From Rhizophagus sp. LPA8_4_AMF (Eukaryota; Glomeromycota; Glomeromycetes; Glomerales; Glomeraceae): DNA of 29,283 bases. Position 1 is the stretch's first letter; each line of letters starts with the position of its first letter. A program made the translations under genes and the position numbers. The stretch lies in NCBI GenBank assembly GCA_021464525.1, contig JADRCO010000629.1, forward strand, positions 1 through 29,283. The letters run 5' to 3'. The notes under the pieces are model-generated. The model searched no databases and was not told the origin of the DNA. It worked only from the letters and a program-made list of their open reading frames with translations. Positions 10,236 through 21,159 of the stretch are shown in pieces.

Positions 10236-13200
10236 TGAAAACTTTTAATTTTTTTGTACATACTTTTTCTTAGGAAGCATTAATAATATTTATTTAATTA
10301 CTTCGTAATAGCGCAAGAGTATATTATATAAAGAAGACAAAATGATGTTTTAAAAAAATTCGTATCATATTTATATTAAAACAATATCTCGATGAAGTTT
10401 TGATCTTATGATATATAAACAGATCACAATATACCATAAATTGACAATATTTGGCTGATTATAATCGAAAATAGGTAACCATCAATGTTTATTGATAATG
10501 AATACTATGAATAATGAATGTGCATTAAATCTTAAAAAATCTTAAAAAAGAAATCTCTGAAAACGATAACCGAGGTCATAAGAGCTCGAGAAATCTTTTA
10601 TATATAATATAAAAGTCTTTTTAAAAGACGCCAATGGCTTCAAATCATTAAAACTATTAATATTTATGCGTAAAAAAAAAAAATTCAATATAAAATAAGG
10701 GGTATGTCCGTATGCTATGCACGAGTAAAGGTAGAAAGTAAATAGAATATCTCAAAATAGGAAAGTTAAAAAGAGGTCAATTAAAATAATACGGCTTCAT
10801 ATAATTCCTATCTTTTAATCTATTGCTTCGACTTTATAATTTCTCATTTTAGGACAGCATTTATATTTAAAGAAATATATATATATGGTTAAAATCTTTC
10901 TATTTTGATGATATATCGGGTTGATATATCGGTCTGGCTGATAAAAATTTTTTTTTTTTAATGCTTCGTGCTGATATTGAAATCCCGAATTTCAACTTCG
11001 AATCTGTTAAATCTGTTATATCTATGTAACATAAATGATTAAATGGAGTATCATAATAGTTCAAATGAATTTTTCATAAATAACTACCTAATAGTAATAA
11101 CTTTTTAATAATGAAATTCTCTTTTTTAGCCATTCATTTACTTCGAGTATATATACTTTCGAAATATTGAGAGTAAAAATTTTATTGCTTTGAGAATCAA
11201 TCGTTCATGAAAGCTAGAAACAAGTTCATAAAAATACTTTATACATATATTTTTGTTTACTACTTTAAAAATCGAAAATCTGACATATGATCAAAGACAC
11301 CGAAACACGACGAAACAAATTTGAATACAATTAAAACAATTGATTTCAAAACTAGACAGTAAATAATGTCGTCGTAAATGTTCATAAAACAATTCGACAC
11401 AGTTGACACAAAAGACGATGTTGGAAAAAAATTATATTAAAAAGAGATGATTATGTATGTGTCTTTAGATGTATTAAGTACACTGTGTAAAGATGCGGAA
11501 AAGAGGGATGTATCATGTATGAACAATATACTCTGACGAAAAATTATTATAATGCGAGCCGGTGGAGTTATCTATTACTTAATTACCTCACCCAATTATA
11601 TGTTACCAGTTGACGTACACTACTTCTTTTCCTCTTACCTTTTAATGGATTTTTCAAACATCAATTTTCTTATACAGACTGGGGATAATCCCATGATAAA
11701 TCACATGATCTTGTAAATCATTACCTGTGAAATGTGGCTTGAAACTCTAGCCACAGCAACCACTAATAAGATCATTTGTTGTGATTGATTCAAAAGATGA
11801 AATGCATGAAATGCATGAATTAAATGATTTCAGTTGTACTGTGCTTTAACTTTAAATCTTTATCAATAATTCATTCATGCTAAACAAATAAAGGAATCGT
11901 TGAATGAAAATCAGCCCTTTGAAAATCTTATAGCCGGTAACGCAAACAAGTTTCATAATCCAATAAGGCAACTAAATAATGACACTGTTCCTATACAAAA
12001 ATGAAAATTCAATGACTCATAATGTATTCTTTTTCTTGTTTCCTTTTTATAGTAGATAACCATTTTAAATAAATCTTATTTCAATTTAAATCAACAAAAT
12101 CTTTTTTTTTTAAAAAAAAAAAAAAAAAAAAAAGATTTTATTTTAAAAAAAAAAAAATTTTATTTATCCGTTTTCAAAATGGCGTATTTAAGGTGTGTTC
12201 AAACATATCTGAATGAAAGGGAAATGGAAAGTTTAAAATTTGAGAAACCAATGATTTCTAATTAGAAAATAAAAACATTGAATTTTTTTTTAAAAAAAGG
12301 AAAAAGGAGTTTTATGATCAAAATTTTTAAATAATAAAATGAGATAAAGATGAAAAGTAAAGAATTTATTACTTATTAATATAAAATTAATTATTTTTGG
12401 ATTATAAAGGGACTCAAGTATGGAGACAACAAAAAATTCGATTTTTTTTTTGTAGAAAAAAGAAATTAAATAGTATTCTAGGGAGTTATCTAAAAAAAAA
12501 TTAAATGGTATTCAAGGGAGGTTCTTTCCCCCAAAGTTCTTTGTAACACTTTTTATTATACCTGATTATATCCCGTTTATTGTATCTTTTAAAAAAAAAA
12601 AGGATTTTTTTTTGTTTATGCAATAAATGCTATTTAGTTTATATTTTTGGGGAGAGAATATCGTTAAATATGTATATATTTTTTTATGATAAACGTAATT
12701 TATATTATTTTGGGGAAAATTAACGTTCATTTTATTCACCATTCATTAAATAATTTCTCATTTTTCTTTATAAATAATATTTAAATGTATGCAATTTTTA
12801 ATTATTTGTTAAACGAAAAATTTATGTTTATATTAAAATATTTATAGTGGACAAAAAAAGATTTTGATGATGTTATAATCAATCAATTATGAATATAAAA
12901 TGCGACCGCAGTGTTATTTTTTTATTGTTTAACCGCAATAAGATGTTTAAGGGATACAAGATTATCACTGTACGTCAAATTCAAAAAATTCAATTATGAC
13001 TAAATTTGGTTTTTGGGAACCGAATATATTATGAAAATAATACTGCGTAACAAGTAATAATAAAATATTTTAAGTTGAATTCTGGATTACATTCCTGTTT
13101 CTAAACATTCTAAACATTCTAGTGTAAAATGCTACCAAACATTTACGCCATACCTTTAAAGATACAAACGGTCTTTTATAAATTTTAATTATTATTACTT

Positions 13201-13504
13201 TTGACACACTAATAATATTATAAGGTAGTATGCCTTTTAACCGGTCCTATTTTCGGAAATCACAAACTGGTTTATTTTTAAAGTGTTGCTGTGCAACTTA
13301 AAAAAGCTATATATTTTTCGTGGGAATCTGGAAATGTTACGATAAGCAAACAATATAAGTAAGCTTTGAATCACCAAGATTATTCTTTTTTTTAAAAAAA
13401 AACCATTTATTATTATTATTAATTTTGGTTAGCAAATTTTCTCTCTAAATTTACCACTCGCTCATTATCATTAAAAATAATAATCTCTCTTTGAAATAAT
13501 AATC
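10236..13504. other. Intergenic, no gene seen
   Basis: Very AT-rich. It has an A/T inverted tract at about 12100-12165 (long T run, long A run, then T again) and several A8-A12 runs. A block at about 10391-10430 (GAAGTTTTGATCTTATGAT...AAACAGA) recurs at about 15148-15180 downstream of the second Myb-like gene. No exon with splice support was found. Confidence 0.45.
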
Positions 13505-13759
13505 ATGAAAGTAGTTCTATCTGAAAAAGAAGTAAGTAAAAGAAGAAGGAAAATGAAAATTTATTAAATAAGTTAATAATCATCCATCACATATATGAAA
13601 TTACAAACCTTTCTTAGTCATCAGGGCAAAAGAAAATAATATATAAATTTGAGAGCACGACATAATGTTTATCTGTCCATCCAAAATATAAAAAAAAAAA
13701 AATCTTGGGTCGCTTATTTCCTATTAGTGAACTATTATTATTATTATTATTACTATTAC

Positions 13760-13790
<31 letters not shown>

Positions 13791-14650
13791 AGTTTTATAT
13801 GTTATTATTGTAATTATTATTAGAATAGTATCATTATCTTTTTCGCTAAATAGATACAAGTCCTCGTATTTTTTCTTGAAATCTAGCCTTTTTTGACATA
13901 AAAATTTTTTGTAGATCCATACGCTAATTTTCATTAAAATTAAATTATTTTTGTAGAAAAAAACTTTTTTGGATCAAATGATCGAATTGAAACGCACTGG
14001 GTGTCGTAATCCATTTGTAAAAATATCTGAAAGTATCAATTCTATTCGCAAACAAGGTGACCCATACAATGCTCGTCAACTATGTCATTATTGGCGTAAT
14101 TATCTGGACCCTGATGGTAAATAATATCCTTTTTCTTTTTTTTTTTCTTAATAAAGCTTTTAAGAATAAAATATAATTATTTCTTCTTCCTTCCAAAGTA
14201 TGTCAAGAAAATCTAGATGATAAAGAAAAACAATTTATTGATAATTGGATTTTAAACAATAAAAGTAAAAATGGAGGAATTGAATGGAAAAAACTACGGC
14301 AAGGTTTGAAGGGTCAATTTGGATCTTTTCGATCTGAAAATAAGTTAAAAAACTACTGGTATTCAAAACAAAGAAGTAAAAAGGGAACGAATATTGGCAT
14401 GGTTATTCCATCTCCTCCTGAAACTATCAGCGTTTCCACTCCCACCGCTCATTCTTACCTTTTTAGTCTATATCAACCACAAACCTGTCCGCCGTTACCT
14501 AACATTTCTTATATCTTTGAAAACCATCATGATTCTCTGGTCCTTCCACAACTTCTTCTTCATTACCAGCAAAAACTTCCTACCTTACCTACTTTATATC
14601 CAAGTTTGATACAAGAACCCAAATTACCCAAATTACCACCCAACATATAG
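13505..14650 (+). CDS. Two-repeat Myb-like protein, 212 aa (copy 2)
   Basis: Exons 13505-13531, 13957-14116 and 14199-14650 total 639 bases and join in frame. They have the same exon layout and phases as the gene at 9223, so the two are tandem paralogues. Exon 1 reads MKVVLSEKE. Repeat 1 ends NARQLCHYWRNYLDPD and carries a seven-residue longer middle (SIRKQGD region). Repeat 2 has DDKEKQFIDNWI and ends ENKLKNYWYSKQRS, an R3-like recognition helix. The C-terminal third is Pro/Leu-rich (LPTLPTLYPS, LPKLPPN). Donors are GTAAGT and GTAAAT. Intron 1 (425 bases) holds a TTA/TTG-type microsatellite. It is likely a nuclear DNA-binding protein; targets are unknown. Confidence 0.8.
13734..13798. repeat. 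ATT microsatellite in intron 1
   Basis: About twenty TTA units with a few ACT changes lie inside the first intron of the Myb-like gene at 13505. Read antisense, it gives a spurious poly-Asn frame that I do not call. Confidence 0.9.
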
Positions 14651-14827
14651 ACGGGTTAAGAATGTAATTTTAATTTTTCGTGTAATTATATTTTATTTAT
14701 TTATTTTTTTTATCATCATGTTCATGATGTTGTTTCATGATCATCTGTTGTCTCATTCAATCATACTTTTCATTTTCACACTTTTCTTTTTTCATATTTT
14801 TCTTCTTTGGGATTGGTATTGGTATGT

Positions 14828-14862
<35 letters not shown>
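14828..14862. repeat. Long poly-A tract
   Basis: A run of about 30 A follows the second Myb-like gene, with a further A-run at about 14884-14897. These are simple repeats, possibly remnants of retroposed tails. Confidence 0.7.
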
Positions 14863-14863
<1 letters not shown>

Positions 14864-14947
14864 AAAAAAAGGTTAAATGTTAGAAAAAAAAAAAAAAATT
14901 TGTATTTAAAAATTTTGTATTTGTATATAGAGATAATTAAATCTTTC

Positions 14948-14953
14948 AATAAA
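14948..14953 (+). terminator. Polyadenylation signal AATAAA
   Basis: First clear AATAAA after the stop at 14650, about 300 bases downstream. The long distance makes this only a candidate. Confidence 0.3.
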
Positions 14954-14959
14954 AACATT

Positions 14960-15970
14960 CAAGTATATATTATTTATTTTTTTTGCAGTGAATTTAACGA
15001 TGGGTTTTGCGGTAAGTTTATAGTTTGGTTCATGATAGATGACATTTTATATTATTATAAAAACAAGTAACTTATTGAAATTAAATATTACGAGTCTATA
15101 TAAGTATGAGAGGGGGTTATTTATAATTAAAATTATCGTGATAATTTGATAAAATTTTGATCTTATGATGTGTAAACAGAATACAAGGATGCAGGTCGAG
15201 TAGCTCTATACTAAAATTGTTGAAAAGTTGGGGGTAAAAAAGTTATTTTCACGTTGAAATTTTATTAGCCGTAGTAATTTTGTTCATGAGATTGAGTCTT
15301 ATGATCATGTTTTTATTTTGTAGAACATCATCTGATCATTAAGTACTTCGTACAAACAAATTTTTATCGAATCGTCAATGGATATATATCAGATTTTTAT
15401 CGAATCATCAATGGACAATAATATAGATTTTTAATCGATATCAATTCATACTACAATGGTAATTACAAATATTTTAACTTTAATTGAACTTTTTGAACGT
15501 GCACTCAACGTGCTCGATTCGTTTTTTACTTTTTCATATATGATGATATATTGAAATAAATGTATTATCAGTTATGTAACACCAATTTCTTTATATGTAT
15601 ATTAAGTGAGTAACATATTCTTGTTACGAAATTTTTATTAAAGACTTTAAACATAGTATGCTTTTTAGCATATATAATCTTTTTTCTTTTTGAAAAATGC
15701 TTCAAAAAATTTTTTATACATTAGACGGTTTGGCTGGTTTATAATAATTTAATTTATTCTATTTATTAAGAAAATTATTAAAAGTTATATGAAAAAAGTG
15801 GGGAACATCTTATGCTAGATTCCATTTCCGGCTAGGCAAATTTGCGTTCTGTATGTTAATTTTTATCGTACTTTATTTTTAGATGACCTTCGTTGTACGT
15901 AACATTTTTATAATATGTAATTCTTTATTTCTTTCTTCTTGAGCTAACAGTTAATCATGCACTCCTTCTT
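14960..15970. other. Intergenic, no gene seen
   Basis: AT-rich. At 15148-15180 it carries the block shared with the region downstream of the first Myb-like gene. A short spliceable piece at 14989-15011, between TTTTTTGCAG and GTAAGTTT, could be an untranslated exon, but nothing else supports it. Confidence 0.35.
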
Positions 15971-15981
15971 CATTAACGGTA

Positions 15982-16060
15982 AACCATGATGTTTTTTCTA
16001 ATGATGAGAAAAGGTTGAAACCAATCAATGGTACCATTCATTGGAAATTTTATCAACAAG
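15982..16060 (+). pseudogene. Myb-like exon relic
   Basis: The frame reads NHDVFSNDEKR, then INGTIHWKFYQQ, ending at a GTATAT donor. It matches the starts of the Myb exons at 17573 and 24012 (NHDPFSDDEK; NGNIPWKLLQ), but the middle is shortened and the recognition helix is missing. It is probably a decayed copy of the same family. Confidence 0.5.
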
Positions 16061-17216
16061 GTATATCATTTTTGATAAAATTCATCTACTAATAAAATCA
16101 AAAATACGTGGAATTCCACACAATCTACACAACGTACACGTGAAGTTGATTAGGTAAAGATGGTGTATTATTCGTAATATAATATTATTCTTATTGGTTG
16201 AAAATGACAGGAAAATTTTATCTATTTTAAGATGAGACAATTAAATTAGGATATTCTTGTTTTAATATTATTCAAAAAAAAAAAAAAAAATCTTATGAAG
16301 CAAATGAGGAATGTTGTCACATGGATTATTTTATAATTGTATGAACGTAATTACAAAAAATTAGATAATTTTTTTCTTAGATTTCTATTTGGGATTCTTT
16401 TCGTTATACGAAGTAAGAAAATAATTAGGTTACTATTATTTTATTTCGTTAACAACTTTTGCATTCCCCTCTTTTTTTTTCTTTTCGTTAAAAGTCTCTT
16501 ATTTTGGTTGAAATAGAGGCAACAGTTCGAAATTTTTTTCAACATTATTATTTCGGATGGCCGTGATTTAGCGTGAATAACGTGATTAACTGCAATCAAT
16601 TCTCTCGCGTATCTCGTATTACGTATTTTTTATTTATTATATTTCGTATTATGTTTCATATATGATTTTAAGTTATAATAAATTCTATGGTATATTATTG
16701 GCTTAATTTAAATTTTTTTTTTTTTATTGTCCGGTTGCACGTTGCGTCATGTCTATAAAAATAACGTACAAATTACAAATTTTCACTCATAATTTTTAAA
16801 AAATAGACTATTTAGCTAAGTATGACATATCGTAATTGGTCCATAGTTCACTTTAACGTATAACAGATAAGAATATACTTAATTCTATTAATATTACAAA
16901 ATTTAAATAAATTGATTAAAGCAAAAATTATATATAAGAAATTTATTAAATTTCCAGAAAGAAAAATTTTTTAGTCAATTAGCTTTCTACGGTTATCTTA
17001 GTATTGATCATTTTAAAGTTAATGTATAAATTGACTTTCTTCCGTTATCATTCGTAAATATTCGGTGCTTGAATTATATATTCTATATTTACGGAGAAGC
17101 ACGGAATCACGGAATAAAACGGGTATAAAAACACTAAATGTTTGTGTTCCATTAAAAACAGTGATGCATTTGGAAGATTAGAAGATTTGGAATGTTAAAT
17201 ATGCTTCTAATATGAC
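16061..17216. other. Intergenic, no gene seen
   Basis: AT-rich with poly-A and poly-T tracts (16275-16290, 16710-16725). No frame with splice support was found. Confidence 0.45.
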
Positions 17217-17247
17217 CTTCCTTTTTCGATGATTACGCCATGATCAG
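17217..17247 (+). promoter_or_regulatory. Conserved upstream element, copy 1
   Basis: CTTCCTTTTTCGATGATTAC followed by GCCATGATCAG. It lies about 250 bases before the first exon of the broken Myb gene. The same core recurs before both R3-only genes and in the decayed third block. Its upstream position and retention suggest a promoter or leader element; function is inferred only. Confidence 0.4.
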
Positions 17248-17468
17248 TTATGTTTTGAAGCATATTTAATTAGTTCAGTCTTTTATATTTAAGAAATTTC
17301 TTTTTCCGATGTTCGTTTTGTGAAAAATGAACGAAATGAAGATTGATAATATTGATTCATATGTATGCCTTTAAAACCTTATGGGGACTACTGTTAACTC
17401 TTATTATTTATTTTTCTAATATTTCAACGAATATAACAAATGTAACGATCGATATTTTTAATTTTTAG

Positions 17469-17796
17469 GAGAAAGAAATAAAATATAAAGAGCTACTTAG
17501 TAAATTAATTTATATTTGTTTCATAAAAAAAGTAATAAAATTTAAATTAATTTCTTTTATTCTTTTGTTTAGTCGGCTAAGTTAACCATGATCCTTTTTC
17601 AGATGATGAGAAAAACTACATTTATGAATGGGCTAATAGTCGAACAAAGAATTGTGACGCGATTCGATGGGAATTTTTACAAATAGAAATTCAAAAAAAT
17701 TTTGGAAAATTCCGGTTGAGAAATGATCTTAAGTACCAATGGAATTGTAGGAGGAGATATATTTCGCGGCAATCTACTGACGAAATATCATTATAA
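17469..17796 (+). pseudogene. Single R3-like Myb gene with early stop
   Basis: A 31-base linker-type exon (17469-17499, reading EKEIKYKELL) is followed by a Myb exon (17573-17796). The Myb exon reads DPFSDDEKNYIYEWANSR, later FGKFRLRNDLKYQW, then CRRR, and ends STDEISL. Helix 3 resembles Myb R3. In the frame expected from the paralogues, the second full codon of the Myb exon is TAA (17578-17580), where the others have CAA or AAA. The copy is therefore broken unless splicing uses the later CCTTTTTCAG site. The preceding exon found in the paralogues is missing. This is the first copy of a unit that recurs at 21160 and 24868. Confidence 0.65.
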
Positions 17797-18136
17797 TTAT
17801 TTAATCTTTAATATAATAAATAAATATTTTGATTATAGTTAGAGTACATTTATTTATTTATCTCTGGCTTTTTATGTTTGGTGATTGAACGATTTATTTC
17901 TTTTTAATTTTTATTAGTGTTTATCCTGATATCTGATCAGAATAGATCCGGATATAACTATCGGATAACCCCGACGGATAATTGTAATAAACGGATAAAA
18001 TTAAATCTGGATTAAAGATTATTAAGATTTCAGTACAATGATCACGATATTTATTTATATTAATTTTCTTTAGATATTTTAAATTTTCTCGCAATCTGAG
18101 TGAGAGGGATAAAAAACGCGAAATTTCACCAATATA
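17797..18136. other. Duplicated spacer with CGGATA motifs
   Basis: Non-coding. Around 17925-18005 the words GGATA and CGGATAA recur several times. Versions of this stretch exist at about 21480-21530 and 25064-25100, so it belongs to the duplicated block. Confidence 0.5.
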
Positions 18137-18259
18137 AAAAGGGGGAAATTCAAATTTTTGTTAAAATTGATTTTATTGGCTTACTTGACTGATCACAGTC
18201 ATGTATACAAAATTAGCTTAATAATTAAAAATTAGAAAAAAATTGGATTTCCCCCTTTT
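18137..18259. mobile_element. 123-base MITE-like element with terminal inverted repeats
   Basis: Ends are 18137-18159 (AAAAGGGGGAAATTCAAATT plus TTT) and 18236-18259, whose reverse complement starts AAAAGGGGGAAATCCAATTT. The centre holds a near-palindrome TGACTGATCACAGTCA. There is no coding capacity. The matching place in block 3 (about 25150-25175) lacks it, which fits a late insertion. Target-site duplications were not certain. Confidence 0.7.
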
Positions 18260-18706
18260 CTATTGACTCAAACCCATATAATAATTAAATTATTTTTTTA
18301 TTTAAAGATTAAATTAGTGAAGTTAAATGATAACTTTCTATTTTAACAATTTTCTTAGAAAACAAAAAGAATTAATTTTATAAAGCGAAGTTAAAGTTTC
18401 GGTACTCGATAATGCATATCGGGTATTATATATTTTCATTTTTAATTTTACTTGGTATAAATAAATTAATATAACGTAAAAATAATTACAATAATTATGA
18501 AAAATTTATGGTTTCTATAAATATTTTAGCCGATATACTTTCTTTGTCATTTGAATTTTGTGCTCTATTATATGTATTGTAAATCTCATTCATGAGTTAC
18601 TATAATTTCGTTTATTTATAAACCTAAAATCTTTTTTTTTATATATCACACAAATATGCTATGTTCCTTAATTGTTTCATTGATTGTACCATTGATTAAA
18701 GCCATT

Positions 18707-18741
18707 CTTCCTTTTCGGTGATTACGCCACATATGATTAAT
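18707..18741 (+). promoter_or_regulatory. Conserved upstream element, copy 2
   Basis: CTTCCTTTTCGGTGATTACG followed by CCACATATGATTAAT, about 240 bases before the ATG at 18982. It is identical to the copy at 21952-21986. It lies inside a long identical tract, so identity alone is not evidence of function, but the distant copies at 17217 and 25713 keep the same core. Confidence 0.45.
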
Positions 18742-18981
18742 AAGTTCATTTAAGAGTTTCCAAAATTCGTTATTATAATTTTAGAGTTATTATTAATATG
18801 TGGTATTATTAAACTTACATTATTCCGTTAAATTATCAACAAATTAAATAAAGTGTTTTTCATTTCGAAACTGTAATTGTATAAACAAAATCAATCAACT
18901 GAACGAAATTAATCCATTTACAAGTTAATTAAATTGATATTTAATATAATATTTAACCTTTTTTTTAGTTAAAATGAGAAA

Positions 18982-19741
18982 ATGGGATATACAAAAAATT
19001 ATTTAGAGCCACTTAGTTAATTATACCATTTATTTATTTATTTATTTATTAAAAGAATTTAAATTAACCTCTCTTGTTCTGTTTAGTCAACCAAGTCAAT
19101 TATGGTCCATTCACGGATAGTGAGAAAGACTACATTTATAAATGGGTTATTAGCCGTCAAAAATATTGTGACGTGATTCGATGGGAACATTTACAAATAG
19201 AAATTCAAGAAAAATATGGTAAATTCCGTTTAAGAAATGATCTTAAATGCCAATGGAATCATAAGAGAAGACAAATTTCGCGACAATGTAATACAGAATT
19301 TCTTTCTACTCTTCATGAAGAAGATGAAAGTACACCACAATCTAACCTCACAGTATGTTAATTAAAGTGATATTATTTATTTATTTGTTTATTTATTCAA
19401 CGAGAATAACGGTTGTTATTTTTAATTTTTAGGAGGAGAAAATAAATTGTATAGTTCCACTTGGTAAGAATTCATAGACTTATTTATTTATTTATCTAAA
19501 AAAAATTAAATTAACTTCTTTTGTTCTTTCCGTTTCTTTCTGTTTAGTCTGCAAAGTTAATCATGGTCATCCATTCTCAGATAGTGAGAAAAACTACATT
19601 TATGAGTGGTTAATCGTCATGGGAACTTTTACAAAAGGAAATTCAATAGGTTTCATTATCACCGGAATATTAATAGTATTATCTTTCTTAATATTTAAAG
19701 CGTTCTTGATTTCGCCGACGAAATTTATCATGATTTCTTAG
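18982..19741 (+). CDS. R3-only Myb-like protein with C-terminal hydrophobic helix, 174 aa
   Basis: Exons 18982-19015, 19087-19352, 19433-19463 and 19548-19741 total 525 bases and join in frame. The start is ATG at 18982 (MGYTKNYLEPL), since an in-frame TAA lies just upstream. Exon 2 holds one complete Myb repeat (about residues 18-76): FTDSEKDYIYKWV, then DVIRWEHLQIEIQEKYG, then RNDLKCQWNHKRRQ, matching the R3 pattern N-x-x-K-x-x-W. Exon 3 is an 11-codon linker. Exon 4 starts a second repeat (HPFSDSEKNYIYEW) but, after small deletions, runs into GFIITGILIVLSFLIFKAF, a membrane-helix-like segment. The first donor is GTTAAT; the paralogous junctions read GTAAGTTAAT, so four bases seem lost. It is probably a DNA-binding protein. 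Whether the hydrophobic tail is used is unknown. Confidence 0.65.
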
Positions 19742-19787
19742 AAGACAAAATAATTAACCTTAATTTTTTTACAAGGTGAAATTTGAT

Positions 19788-19793
19788 AATAAA
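19788..19793 (+). terminator. Polyadenylation signal AATAAA
   Basis: AATAAA about 47 bases after the stop at 19741. The same signal follows the paralogue at 23500-23505. Confidence 0.4.
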
Positions 19794-20093
19794 ACTTATC
19801 AATGGGAATAGGTTTTTTTAAAAAATTTTGATCGAAAAAAGAATGTAAAGTATGTAATTCAGTCTAAATATCTAAGTAATAACCTATAATAAAATAATCC
19901 GGTGCTGTCACTAATTATGTCATTATATTTCATATTTAATAGTTTCACTATTTAGACGGATTTATTTATAAGGAATTGAATTGCATGCTTTCCTTTATCC
20001 TCAATTGAGTCAATTACACATTCGACATCGGTTTTATCATATTCAAGTTCATCCTCATATTCACTTTCACCTTCATTTTTATCATCTTCCTTT

Positions 20094-20731
20094 TTAAGAA
20101 CGCTGTTTTTTAGCTTCAAGTCTTTTTTTAGCGTTCCAAATGTTTTTGAGATCATTTCTCGCGCGAAATTTACCAAATTTCGTTACCATCTCAATTTGTA
20201 AAAGTTTCCATGGAATATTACCATTTTCTTGATATTTCTTTGCCCGTTCACAGATATGATTCTTCTCTTCCTTAGGGTAAGATGAATTTCGGTCAACTAA
20301 AATAATTAAGATAAGATGTCAATTTAATTCTTTAAAAAAAAACACAGAATTTTAAGACTTACGACGTGGATCAAGGATGTTCCACCAACTAAAATTTATA
20401 ATGTAAAAAAATTTAAAACTTTCTTAAATTAATAATATTATCTATAAAAAGTACTTACTAATCACAAATTGCTTTTGGTTCAAAGTTAAGCTTATGCTCG
20501 TCTCTTAATTTTTTAGACAATTCTACATAAGGTGTTTTAATTATTTTCCCTTCTTTTCCCACTCTGTCATATATTTTATTATCGTTTTTTGAGCCTACAA
20601 ATAATAATCAATTAAAGTTTAATTTTTGATGAAATTCTTTCATATTATAAAATAAATTTGATTTAACATACGTCCGAATTTATTGTTTTAAATATTTTGT
20701 TTCTCTTTATCGGTTTTTTTATTTTACTCAT
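20094..20731 (-). pseudogene. Minus-strand two-repeat Myb gene, frameshifted copy
   Basis: Exons: 20731-20672 (MSKIKKPIKRNKIFKTINSD, donor GTATGT intact), 20594-20459, 20388-20363 and 20296-20094. Exon 2 is 136 bases against 137 in the copy at 24311, because one A is missing in the run after GAGTGGG (about 20545-20560). The frame then closes at TAA within exon 2. Apart from that, the copy keeps the R2-like end CDYWWNILDPR across the 26-base microexon, and the R3-like repeat with ARNDLKNIWNAKKR. A Glu-rich frame continues to 19952 in another phase (see the copy at 23810). The sequence is nearly identical to the second copy, so the loss is probably recent. Confidence 0.65.
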
Positions 20732-21159
20732 TTTGTATATATTTGCAACACTGTACAATAGTAGTATATTAATAGAAATTCTTTAGCGTTTGATATTCTT
20801 TAATTATTTCAATTTTACTTATTTATGAGAATGAAAGCGCCTTTATTTAGAAAAATTCTTGCATAATATAATCTTCATAGTTACCGTAATTCTATTTATT
20901 TACATATTATAATAAGGAGATATAATCAATAGGTTCATTTAGAAGTTTCCAAATTTGTTCATTACAAATTAACCAAGTTGTACATATTTTGAAACTGTTT
21001 AAATTAATCGTTGATATTATTTATTTTCCAAAAAAAAAAAACAATTACAATTTATACAGAGCCACTTAATAAGTTAATTACTCCTCTTTTATTTGGTGGG
21101 ATTTCTCATTTTTAAAGATAAATTATAAAAATTTATATTAGTATCTTTCGTTCATATTT
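20732..21159. other. Duplicated spacer between blocks
   Basis: Non-coding, matching 24456-24867 closely over most of its length (for example ATGAAAGCGCCTTTATTTAG at about 20831 and 24552). It includes a decayed linker-exon end near 21060 (GAGCCACTTAATAAGTTAAT), where the donor GT has become AT. Confidence 0.55.

Noticed and set aside
13614..13934. Minus-strand frame with a poly-Asn run
   Set aside because: It is the antisense reading of the ATT microsatellite inside intron 1 of the Myb-like gene at 13505.
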